Part shown: positions 56,980 to 64,000 of the stretch, in pieces
How the letters are laid out: each line of letters begins with the position of its first letter
Position numbering within the stretch: the stretch's first letter is position 1
From: Odoribacter splanchnicus DSM 20712
GTDB taxonomy: Bacteria; Bacteroidota; Bacteroidia; Bacteroidales; Marinifilaceae
DNA: 64,000 nt
NCBI RefSeq assembly: GCF_000190535.1
Contig: NC_015160.1
Location: 1,116,001-1,180,000 of the forward strand
Direction of reading: 5' to 3'
Notes under the pieces: model-generated
Seen by the model: only the letters and a program-made list of their open reading frames with translations
Databases searched by the model: none
Told to the model about the DNA's origin: nothing
Translations under genes and position numbers: made by a program

Positions 56980-57032
56980 AACGGTGACAGCAGTTAAAAC
57001 GGTTTAAGACTGTATTGTCACCGTTTCCTTTT
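56980..57032 (+). terminator. Hairpin after the acyl-CoA ligase
   Basis: AACGGTGACA (56980-56989) pairs perfectly with TGTCACCGTT (57016-57025). The stem is 10 bp with a 26-nt loop that can fold further, followed by TTCCTTTT. Probable terminator; it also borders the next promoter. Confidence 0.65.
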
Positions 57033-57035
57033 GAT

Positions 57036-57043
57036 TAATTTTG
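57036..57043 (+). promoter_or_regulatory. -7 element upstream of the transglutaminase-fold lipoprotein
   Basis: TAATTTTG matches TAnnTTTG, with TTG at 57015-57017 eighteen nt upstream and the ATG 50 bp downstream. Confidence 0.6.
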
Positions 57044-57093
57044 GGGGTTATTATTCATTCGGCTAAATACAAACTTAATCTAAAAAACGATCT

Positions 57094-59730
57094 ATGAATC
57101 TTACATTCAAACTGGCATTAGTTTTTTTTCTATTGCTTACCTTATCTTGTAAAGAGCGGCATTTATTCTCGGATCAATCGGAATTGGCAACAGTGACCCG
57201 TGATTTCGAAGACAAACAAAAAGCCCTCCCCCACGGGGACCTGTTCCGGATATTTACAACCTCATTGACTACCGAAGAACGTGAAGCCCTGATGTTTCTC
57301 TATGCCTACATGCCCATCGGAGATATCACCGACTATAGCGGGGATTATTATCTGATGAATGTCAGATATGCATTGAAAACCAGACAGGAAATGCCTTGGG
57401 GTAACCGGGTTCCTGAACGGGAATTCCGCCACTTTGTTTTACCGGTGCGGGTCAATAACGAAAACCTGGACGAATCGCGGAAAGTATTTTACGAGGAATT
57501 GAAAGAGCGGGTAAAAAATCTTTCACTTTACGATGCGATACTCGAAGTCAACCACTGGTGTCACGAGAAAGTGATCTATACTCCTTCTGATTCCCGCACC
57601 AGTTCGCCCTTAGCATCGGTTAAAACCGCCTATGGACGTTGTGGTGAAGAATCGACCTTTCTGGTTGCCGCTCTCCGTTCTGTAGGAATCCCGGCACGTC
57701 AGGTTTATACTCCCCGCTGGGCGCATACCGACGATAACCATGCCTGGGTAGAAGCCTGGGTAGACGGACAATGGCATTTTCTGGGAGCTTGCGAACCGGA
57801 ACCGGTATTGGATTTAGGCTGGTTCAATGCACCGGCGAGCCGGGGGATGCTGATGCACACCAAAGTATTCGGTCGCTACAACGGCCCGGAAGAAGTCATG
57901 AGCCGAACCTCCGGTTATACCGAAATCAATGTTATCGGCAATTATGCCCCGACGACACAGGCAACAGTTACCGTCACAACGCCGGATAACCAACCGGTAA
58001 AAAATGCACAAGTCGATTTTAAACTATATAATTACGCAGAGTTTTACACCGTAGCATCTAAAACGACAAATGACCAAGGCAAAGCCTCTTTATCAGCCGG
58101 AAAAGGAGATATGCTGGTCTGGGCCACCGACGGCGAACGATTCGGATACGGCAAACTCTCTTTTGCAAAAGATGCTGCAATCACCATCATCCTGGATAAA
58201 CAAGCCGGGGAGGTAAGTACCCTAGCACTCGACATCGTACCTCCGGCCGAGCATGTCAACCCGGTTATCGTTACCCCGGAACAACGGGCAGAGAACACCC
58301 GCCGGATGGCAATGGAAGATTCGATCCGCAATGCCTATACAGCCACTTTTATACATGCCGGACAAGCTGACGACATCGCCGATGAATTAGGTTTACCTTC
58401 AGCCCCTTTGACGAAACTTCTTATTGCCAGCCGGGGTAACCACGACCAGATACTCGGTTTCCTGCGCCATACACCGAAAGCTCAGCGAGTTCAGGCGTTG
58501 CAATTATTGCAAGTGATTTCTGACAAAGACCTGCGTGATACTCCCGAAGCCGTACTCAAAGACCACCTGCAACACACGCCGGTATCTGAAAATCCCTTAT
58601 TCGACGCGTATATCCTGAATCCACGAATAGCCAATGAAATGCTTACTGCTTATAAAGACTTTTTTCAAAAAGCGATATCTCCCGGGTTAGCCGAAAAAAT
58701 CAGGGAAAACCCTTCCTTCTGGACCCAATGGTGTATTAAAAATATTTCAATCCGGGACGAACTGAATCCGCAGCATATTCCGATGATGCCTCAAGGAGTC
58801 TGGAATTCCCGGATTGCCGACCAGCATTCCAGAGCTATTTTTTATGTAGCAGTTTTGAGGAGTCTGGGTATAGCCTCACGTATCGACGAAGTAACCGGTA
58901 AAACCCAATATGCCGGAACCGACGGTAAATGGCAGGACGTCGATTTCACTGCCACAACCGAAGCAAATATTCCACAAGGGAAATTGGTTGCCACTTACAA
59001 GCCTGTAAAAGCACTCACCAATCCCTTATATTATTCTCATTTCACCCTTTCGAAATATCATAACGGAACATTTCAACTATTGACTTTTCCCGAAGACAAC
59101 AGTAGTAATTGGGAGAACCTCTTAAAGCGTCCGATGTCCCTGGACACCGGATACTATATGCTGGTTACCGGTACCCGGTTAGCCAGCGGCGGTGTACTGA
59201 GTAACACGACATTTTTCAATATCGAAGAAGGAAAAACGACCACAACCGAACTCATCATGCGGGAAAATCCGGATGAAGTGAAAGTGATCGGCAGTTTGAA
59301 TTCGGAAGCTTTCTTCCTTCCGGCAAATAGCTCTGCCCCTCAGAGTATCCTGCAAACCACCGGACGCGGATATTTCATTATCGGTATACTAGGGGCCGGT
59401 CAGGAACCGACGAACCACGCCTTACGGGATATAGCGGCTTTAAAACAGGATTTCGAGACATGGGGACGAGGCATGGTATTGCTTTTCCCGGATGAAAAAC
59501 AGTTAAAAAGTTTTCATCCCACAGAATTTCCGAATCTCCCCGGTACTATTACTTTAGGAGTAGACCAAAATCAGACGATACAAAAAATGATTCAGGAAAA
59601 TATGAAACTATCGCATGACAATCTGCCGATTTTCGTCATCGCCGATACGTTCAACCGGATCGTTTTTATCTCCCAAGGCTATACGATCGGATTAGGAGAA
59701 CAATTGATGAAAACGATACATAAATTATAG
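57094..59730 (+). CDS. Lipoprotein with transglutaminase-like domains
   Basis: 878 residues. Lipoprotein signal ending LLTLSCKE (Cys at about 20). The first transglutaminase core (about 150-260) has Cys in YGRCGEESTFLVAALRSVGIPARQV, His in DDNHAWVEAW, and GACEPEP. An Ig/carboxypeptidase-regulatory-like segment follows (about 290-370). A second, degenerate core (about 540-620) repeats QHSRAIFYVAVLRSLGIASRID with Ser in place of Cys. The last 120 residues resemble a thioredoxin-like fold without CxxC. Probably an outer-membrane-anchored protease or peptide-binding protein; substrate unknown. Monocistronic. Confidence 0.85.
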   Translation: MNLTFKLALVFFLLLTLSCKERHLFSDQSELATVTRDFEDKQKALPHGDLFRIFTTSLTTEEREALMFLYAYMPIGDITDYSGDYYLMNVRYALKTRQEMPWGNRVPEREFRHFVLPVRVNNENLDESRKVFYEELKERVKNLSLYDAILEVNHWCHEKVIYTPSDSRTSSPLASVKTAYGRCGEESTFLVAALRSVGIPARQVYTPRWAHTDDNHAWVEAWVDGQWHFLGACEPEPVLDLGWFNAPASRGMLMHTKVFGRYNGPEEVMSRTSGYTEINVIGNYAPTTQATVTVTTPDNQPVKNAQVDFKLYNYAEFYTVASKTTNDQGKASLSAGKGDMLVWATDGERFGYGKLSFAKDAAITIILDKQAGEVSTLALDIVPPAEHVNPVIVTPEQRAENTRRMAMEDSIRNAYTATFIHAGQADDIADELGLPSAPLTKLLIASRGNHDQILGFLRHTPKAQRVQALQLLQVISDKDLRDTPEAVLKDHLQHTPVSENPLFDAYILNPRIANEMLTAYKDFFQKAISPGLAEKIRENPSFWTQWCIKNISIRDELNPQHIPMMPQGVWNSRIADQHSRAIFYVAVLRSLGIASRIDEVTGKTQYAGTDGKWQDVDFTATTEANIPQGKLVATYKPVKALTNPLYYSHFTLSKYHNGTFQLLTFPEDNSSNWENLLKRPMSLDTGYYMLVTGTRLASGGVLSNTTFFNIEEGKTTTTELIMRENPDEVKVIGSLNSEAFFLPANSSAPQSILQTTGRGYFIIGILGAGQEPTNHALRDIAALKQDFETWGRGMVLLFPDEKQLKSFHPTEFPNLPGTITLGVDQNQTIQKMIQENMKLSHDNLPIFVIADTFNRIVFISQGYTIGLGEQLMKTIHKL

Positions 59731-59796
59731 TTAAAACACAGGTTTATATTTTTCTTTCTATTCGATTCCAGGTTTTATGCCGTCAGACCGGTTCGC

Positions 59797-59911
59797 CTGG
59801 AACGATCCGGTAAGGCTTTCCTTCACTGACCGGGGGAACTCCTCGCAAGCTCGTCAGACACCACCGGTCGGACGTTCGGAAAACCTAACCGGATCCTCGT
59901 TCCTGCTCCAA
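59797..59911 (+). repeat. Palindromic intergenic repeat, partial copy C
   Basis: Shares tcactgaccgg-ggaactcct and gtcagacaccaccggtcgg-cgttc with copy B, in the opposite orientation. It has its own imperfect outer arms (gatccggtaagg and cctaaccggatc). A diverged relative of the same element. Confidence 0.6.
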
Positions 59912-60055
59912 TGGTCTTCCGCCACAAATCCCTGCATCTTCTGTTTGTACTACAGTTCAAAGGAAGGAGAAGGAAAAGAAATCAGAAAACCTCTGTTTCA
60001 TAGTGTTCCTGTTTTCCAAATCAAGATTAGCTTTCCATGCAGTGATAACGGGAGT

Positions 60056-60221
60056 CTGCGGTGTTCGTGTTCGGGGACCATTGGAGCTTTGGCGAGTGTC
60101 GTCTTGCTTTTTCTGAACGACCGACCGGTGGTGTCTGAGCGAAGCGAGTTCCGCCGGTCAGTGAAAGAAAAAGCCAGATGACCGACAGAAGCGACCGGGT
60201 CTCCGAACACGAACACCGCAG
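60056..60221 (-). repeat. Palindromic intergenic repeat, copy B (intact arms)
   Basis: Perfect 19-bp outer arms CTGCGGTGTTCGTGTTCGG (60056-60074) and its reverse complement (60203-60221). A nested inner hairpin lies between GCTTTTTCT (60106-60114) and AGAAAAAGC (60166-60174), with ACCGGTGG/CCGCCGGT pairing inside. The two hairpins share a centre near 60139. A MITE-like or structured-RNA element; the homology with copy A extends about 95 bp further left (to about 59960). Confidence 0.8.
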
Positions 60222-60269
60222 ACGAATAAGTAACAGAACAAACCTACATTATCTCAGGCCTTCAAGTCG

Positions 60270-61019
60270 TCAGTACACCAGCCTCCGGATCACTTCCTCC
60301 ACCTTCTCGCTACTACTTACCTCACGTCCGTACTCATCCACTTGCACCGTACCTCCCATTGAAACGGCCGGATTGCGATAAACCATATCGCTCCCTAGGC
60401 GGATACGGGCAGAAAGATGGAATTCGAAGGCACCGGTGCTTTCGGCAATCTTCCGCACATTAGCCGCATTGACCCCACACCCGGGCATAATAATTACGTT
60501 CCGGGCCCGGGCCACCAATTCTTTCAGTAAAGGCAGGCCGGTTTCAGCAGAATTACTTTGTCCGGAAGTCAGAATTCGTGCACACCCGAGCTTTTCGATC
60601 GTCTGCAAAGCCTGAAAAGGATCACGGCACATATCGAAAGCCCGGTGAAACGTCACCGACATTTCTCCGCAAGCAGCCATTAATTTTCTCATAACGCCTT
60701 CGTCCACTTCTCCTTCACGGGTCAGACAACCCAAAACGACTCCATCGACACCCAGTTTTCGTGCCATTTCTATATCCCTGTACATCACTTCAAGTTCATC
60801 CTCCCGGTATAGGAAATCGCCCCCTCGTGGACGCACGATCACATGCATCCCTGCGGGCATCAACTCTCTTACTAAACAAATCTCACCATACGAAGGAGTC
60901 GTTCCTCCCTCCGGCATTCCGGCACAAAGCTCTATCCGGTCCGCCCCACCTGCAAGAGCAGCCCTCACACTCTCCACAGAATTAGTACAAACCTCTATTT
61001 TAAAATCCTGACGTCGCAT
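60270..61019 (-). CDS. cutC: CutC family protein
   Basis: 249 residues, a TIM-barrel protein of the CutC family. EVCTNSVESVRAALAGGADRIELCAGMPEGGTTPS at the N terminus, VIVRPRGGDFLY (about 80-91), VTFHRAFD (about 125) and ILTSGQSNSAETG (about 149) are diagnostic. The family has been linked to copper handling, but the activity is unsettled. It lies 15 bp after the fucosidase gene. Confidence 0.93.
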   Translation of the reverse strand: MRRQDFKIEVCTNSVESVRAALAGGADRIELCAGMPEGGTTPSYGEICLVRELMPAGMHVIVRPRGGDFLYREDELEVMYRDIEMARKLGVDGVVLGCLTREGEVDEGVMRKLMAACGEMSVTFHRAFDMCRDPFQALQTIEKLGCARILTSGQSNSAETGLPLLKELVARARNVIIMPGCGVNAANVRKIAESTGAFEFHLSARIRLGSDMVYRNPAVSMGGTVQVDEYGREVSSSEKVEEVIRRLVY

Positions 61020-61034
61020 ACAACTATCTGTCTA

Positions 61035-62336
61035 TTATTTTATGGTCAATTCGATCACGTAATCCAGCTCGGCAGGCACTTCAGCCAACTCCAAAACTAC
61101 CCCATTCTTATCTTGTGAGAACTTCACCGGTTTCCGGTCTTTAAATACGACAGCACTTTTCACTTTCCCCGTCGTCAAAGGCAAAAACAATCCTTTATCA
61201 GGCAAATTCAGAATATGTACATACAGCTTATCTCCTTTGCGGGTCGTTACCCCCCAATCTCTGGGACTGATATCTCCCCCCCGTGTTCCATAAATCGTCT
61301 CTCCATATTGCTTCGTCCACTCTCCGATTGCTTTCAGTCTTTCGAGTGCAGCAGCAGGCAATTCCCCGTTAGGTTGCGGTCCGATATTCATCAGGAGGTT
61401 TGCATTTCTACCGGCAGCTTTCACCAGATAATGGATCAAGGTTTTCACCGATTTATAATTCTGGTCTACAATTTTATACCCCCACATGCCATTCATCGTC
61501 TCGCAAGTCTCTAACGGCAAACGGCTGATGTCCTGTCCGGACAAACCGGCATTATTCTCTCCGGGCAAATCCCGTTCAAAAATCTGAATATCTTCACCGG
61601 CAAAAGGTACCTGATGATGGTTATTACCGATCAGACAAGCCGGTTGTAACCGATGGATCATGGCATATTGTTCAGGCAACTGCCAATCGAATCCGGGATC
61701 CTGATCATGATCCCACCAACCGTCGAACCAGATGGCACCGATCGGTCCGTAATTGGTCAGCAACTCAGTAATCTGATCGTTCATAAACTGATAATACGTT
61801 TTCCATTCTCCATGGGTCGTACGTCCCGTACCACGTCCGGTCCGCCCCAACGGATAATAATCGTCCCGGTCCCAATCCAGATGAGAATAATAGAGATGCA
61901 ATTTTATCCCTTGTTTATGACATTCTTCTGCCAATTCCTTCAAAACATCCCTGCCGAAAGGTGTCGCCTTGACGATGTTATAATCCGTAAACCGGGAATC
62001 GAACATAGAAAACCCCTCATGATGCCGGGTAGTAAAACAAATATATTTCGCTCCGGCCGCTTTTATTGCAGCCACCCATTCAGCCGCATCGAAACGGGAA
62101 GGATAAAAAGCAGAAGCCAACTTGCGGTATTCCATGTGGTCCAGGTTCTGGTTCGTCATCACCCATTCTCCCTGAGCCAACATACTATACAACCCCCAAT
62201 GTAAAAAAATACCGAATTTACTATCCTGAAATTCTTTCCGGGCTTCCAGATTTTCAGGAGACGGTACATAAGCATCCTGAGCCTTTCCACCCAAACAGAG
62301 CAGAAGTAATCCTAATACAACAAATCTTTTTTTCAT
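61035..62336 (-). CDS. Alpha-L-fucosidase (GH29)
   Basis: 433 residues with a signal peptide (MKKRFVVLGLLLLCLGGKAQ). GH29 features: FGIFLHWGLYSM (about 42-53), TTRHHEGFSMFDS (about 98-110) and the catalytic nucleophile Asp in IWFDGWWDH (about 205). A C-terminal beta domain of about 90 residues follows. It removes terminal L-fucose from host or dietary glycans in the periplasm. It lies 12 bp after the FAH-family gene. Confidence 0.93.
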   Translation of the reverse strand: MKKRFVVLGLLLLCLGGKAQDAYVPSPENLEARKEFQDSKFGIFLHWGLYSMLAQGEWVMTNQNLDHMEYRKLASAFYPSRFDAAEWVAAIKAAGAKYICFTTRHHEGFSMFDSRFTDYNIVKATPFGRDVLKELAEECHKQGIKLHLYYSHLDWDRDDYYPLGRTGRGTGRTTHGEWKTYYQFMNDQITELLTNYGPIGAIWFDGWWDHDQDPGFDWQLPEQYAMIHRLQPACLIGNNHHQVPFAGEDIQIFERDLPGENNAGLSGQDISRLPLETCETMNGMWGYKIVDQNYKSVKTLIHYLVKAAGRNANLLMNIGPQPNGELPAAALERLKAIGEWTKQYGETIYGTRGGDISPRDWGVTTRKGDKLYVHILNLPDKGLFLPLTTGKVKSAVVFKDRKPVKFSQDKNGVVLELAEVPAELDYVIELTIK

Positions 62337-62348
62337 AATTATGGTTAT

Positions 62349-62918
62349 TTATTTAATTCTAAAATCCAGCATCGTCTTTCCATCCAATGTCATTTGCACT
62401 TTATCGCCCGGTCTGAGTCCCCGGAAACGGAAGGGGTGTCCGCAAAACAGATAATCACCGATTTTCAATGTATGAAACTCAGACGCAAAAGCAACCAATT
62501 TTTCAATGCCCACCGGTAAATGCTGTTTATTCCCGGAAGTAACGGCTTCACCGTTCACCTTCATTTCATAGTTTGCCTCTCTGGTTTCCTCTATACCCAT
62601 CAAAGCACTGATAGCACAAGAGCTGTCAAAAGAGGCTGCCATGATCCCGGGTAATTTTTTTGCAATCAGCTGTTCCTCCAGCGAATCGGCATAAAACCGG
62701 ACTCCGACTCCGATCTCTTCAAAATAACGGCCGGCAAACCGTTCTCCCACACTTTTTCCCAACTTACAAATTCTGACAACCAACTGAGGCACACCGCTCA
62801 CCTGTTGTGTATAATCCGGTATATAAAAATCCCCGTTATTCCTCAACAGCACATCATCCCCCACCGGTACGACAGCCACCTCTCCGGCGTCGTTATATTC
62901 CGCACACAGTATTTTCAT
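62349..62918 (-). CDS. Fumarylacetoacetate-hydrolase-family protein (short)
   Basis: 189 residues. The C-terminal half has the FAH-like tail LKIGDYLFCGHPFRFRGLRPGDKVQMTLDGKTMLDFRI, and the middle has VGVRFYADSLEEQLIAKKLPG. Residues usually liganding the metal (the ExE...D set) are not clear, so activity is uncertain. Its start overlaps the nitroreductase stop codon by 4 bp. Shorter than typical FAH enzymes (about 220-280). Confidence 0.72.
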   Translation of the reverse strand: MKILCAEYNDAGEVAVVPVGDDVLLRNNGDFYIPDYTQQVSGVPQLVVRICKLGKSVGERFAGRYFEEIGVGVRFYADSLEEQLIAKKLPGIMAASFDSSCAISALMGIEETREANYEMKVNGEAVTSGNKQHLPVGIEKLVAFASEFHTLKIGDYLFCGHPFRFRGLRPGDKVQMTLDGKTMLDFRIK

Positions 62919-63490
62919 ACTTCAATCTTATAAATCAAACTACCGGCTTCCCGTTTAGGTACGTGATGGCCACCTTCAGCATCCCTCCAATACCGATAAT
63001 CCTCCCCTTTCATTTGTTCCAGCACCACCTTTTCTTTCGGTTTTCCCAAAGCAATCACGTAGTTGATTTTCAGCTCTTCGGGTAAGTGAAACAGACGACG
63101 TAAATCTTCATTCCGGAAAGCCTTGATTATACAGCCTCCCCACCCCTTTTCTACCGCTCCCAATAAAATCGTCTGGGCCTGAATGCCGTCATCGCACAAA
63201 CAATTTTCAACAATCCGGGTATCTAACAACTGGATCAGGTAAGCAGCCGGACGTTCTCCTTCTTCAGGTCCGTCCCAATCTTTCAGATATCCCGCCCAAG
63301 CCAGCTGTGGAAAAACCTCCGCACACTTTTCCTCCTCATGAACAATTACATATTTCAAGGCTTGTGCATTCCGGGCGGAAGCACACAAACAAGTCAAACC
63401 GACCAATTCTGTCAATTCTTCCTCTGAAATCCGTACCTCTTGCTCAAACCGCCGATAGCTACGATTTCTCAATAATAAATCTTTCAACAT
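62915..63490 (-). CDS. Nitroreductase-family protein
   Basis: 191 residues with the family's N-terminal RNRSYRRFEQE (FMN phosphate contact), CASARNAQALKYVIV (about 32-46) and EKGWGGCIIKAF (about 113). A short single-domain FMN oxidoreductase that reduces nitro groups or quinones with NAD(P)H; the physiological substrate is unknown. First gene of the minus-strand run that includes the fucosidase and cutC. Confidence 0.88.
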   Translation of the reverse strand: MLKDLLLRNRSYRRFEQEVRISEEELTELVGLTCLCASARNAQALKYVIVHEEEKCAEVFPQLAWAGYLKDWDGPEEGERPAAYLIQLLDTRIVENCLCDDGIQAQTILLGAVEKGWGGCIIKAFRNEDLRRLFHLPEELKINYVIALGKPKEKVVLEQMKGEDYRYWRDAEGGHHVPKREAGSLIYKIEV

Positions 63491-63544
63491 ATCTATTTAC
63501 TTTCAGGTTTATCCTATTTTCGCTGTTTTAATCATTATAAATTG

Positions 63545-63552
63545 TAAATTTG
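63545..63552 (+). promoter_or_regulatory. -7 element facing the nuclease gene at the window end
   Basis: TAAATTTG on the plus strand matches TAnnTTTG and lies 90 bp before the ATG at 63642, in the divergent gap with the nitroreductase gene. No clean -33 was found. Confidence 0.5.
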
Positions 63553-63641
63553 CCGATACCAGTAGTCCCTACCGACTATTCAACAAAAATAACAACAAAA
63601 TACAATAAGCCCAAATAACTCTTTAACTTTTAATTCGATAT

Positions 63642-64000
63642 ATGGCTTCTTTTCTTCAGTTACTGGCAAAGGATATTATCCGGAAATACGGTACGGATTT
63701 CGCCGATCTGACTATTATTTTTCCTAATAAAAGAGCCGGTCTCTTTTTGGCCGAAGAACTCTCCCGCCAAATCGACCGTCCGGTGTGGATGCCGGAGATC
63801 CTGACTTTGACAGAATACATCGAAAAGCATTCGGGTCTGAAAAAAGCCGAAACACTTTCTTTAATTATCAAACTCTACAAATCTTATACAGCCGTATCAG
63901 GTTCTTCCGAGAAATTCGAAGATTTCTATTTTTGGGGAAATATGCTACTGGCTGATTTCGACGATATCGACAAATACCTGGTAGATGCCAAAGATCTTTT
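63642..64000 (+). CDS. PD-(D/E)XK nuclease / AddB-like protein, N-terminal part only
   Basis: An open frame of 119 codons runs off the window end. It begins MASFLQLLAKDIIRKYG, then FADLTIIFPNKRAGLFLAEELSRQ and WMPEILTLTEYIEKHSGL, which matches the degenerate helicase-like start of Bacteroidetes AddB-type recombination nucleases, usually about 950 residues. The diagnostic nuclease domain would lie beyond the window, so the call rests on the N terminus. Confidence 0.7.
   Translation, partial: MASFLQLLAKDIIRKYGTDFADLTIIFPNKRAGLFLAEELSRQIDRPVWMPEILTLTEYIEKHSGLKKAETLSLIIKLYKSYTAVSGSSEKFEDFYFWGNMLLADFDDIDKYLVDAKDL

Larger units (their letters stand above)
59731..60269. other. Convergent intergenic region with palindromic repeats (539 bp)
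   Basis: Between the transglutaminase-fold gene and cutC, whose transcripts meet head-on. It contains two related palindromic elements back to back (about 59797-59911 and 60056-60221) and no credible gene. Short open frames here mirror those in 41872-42115 and reflect the repeat. Confidence 0.7.

Noticed and set aside
59777..60181. 134-residue open frame on the plus strand
   Set aside because: It spans two palindromic repeat elements, with composition unlike neighbouring genes.

Overview
The window looks like the chromosome of a gut-type Bacteroidales. The signs are -7 boxes of the TAnnTTTG type, an UpxY/NusG-like antiterminator heading a Wza-Wzz-Wzz export set, a secreted S9B dipeptidyl peptidase, a GH29 fucosidase and a tgt-LptF/G neighbourhood. 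Species cannot be fixed from the sequence alone; an Odoribacteraceae or Parabacteroides-like genome is only a guess.

Positions 1-41,600 hold a double surface-polysaccharide (capsule) locus. Two long operons diverge from a control region at about 23.7-25.5 kb. The left operon (minus strand, 23,727 down to 123) carries a WbpA/B/D/E/I-type set for UDP-ManNAc(3NAc)A, a flippase, a polymerase, an asparagine-synthetase-like ligase, glycosyltransferases, a PIG-L/HAD/ATP-grasp trio and a WecB gene split by an insertion sequence. A DUF3991-type look-alike is not present; instead a DUF3990/DUF3791 toxin-antitoxin-like pair sits inside the operon. The right operon (plus strand, 25,470 to 41,569) carries UDP-glucose dehydrogenase, its own flippase and polymerase, a TupA-like ATP-grasp protein, two glycosyltransferases and a compact acyl-ACP module (two ACPs, two SDRs, AMP ligase, KAS III, MBL hydrolase, GNAT). 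Both operons end in the same three genes (aminotransferase, initiating sugar-phosphate transferase, 4,6-dehydratase), so the locus is bounded by near-identical 3.17-kb inverted repeats whose paired coordinates all sum to 41,692.

The control region is bracketed by a perfect 19-bp inverted repeat (23,858-23,876 and 25,286-25,304). Its core, AAACGCTCGT, closely resembles the recombination site of Bacteroides Mpi-type capsule promoter inversions. Inside is a textbook Bacteroidetes promoter (TTTG-N20-TAATTTTG) pointing at the left operon. Inverting the 1.4-kb segment would point it at the right operon, so I propose a toggle between two capsules. A pentanucleotide tract, (GGTTT)4, at the start of a lipoprotein gene may add a second layer of variation.

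Positions 41,600-47,570 carry a decayed sugar-isomerase gene, a palindromic repeat and the shared export genes (minus strand: upxY, wza, wzz, wzz). These follow directly on a housekeeping run (tgt, LptF/G-type permease, pseudouridine synthase; 51,098 down to 47,585). From 51.3 to 59.7 kb lie plus-strand genes for a DPP IV, a PepD dipeptidase, an acyl-CoA ligase and a transglutaminase-fold lipoprotein. From 60.3 to 63.5 kb is a minus-strand run (nitroreductase, FAH-family protein, alpha-L-fucosidase, CutC). The window ends inside a plus-strand AddB-like nuclease gene. No rRNA, tRNA or CRISPR array was seen.
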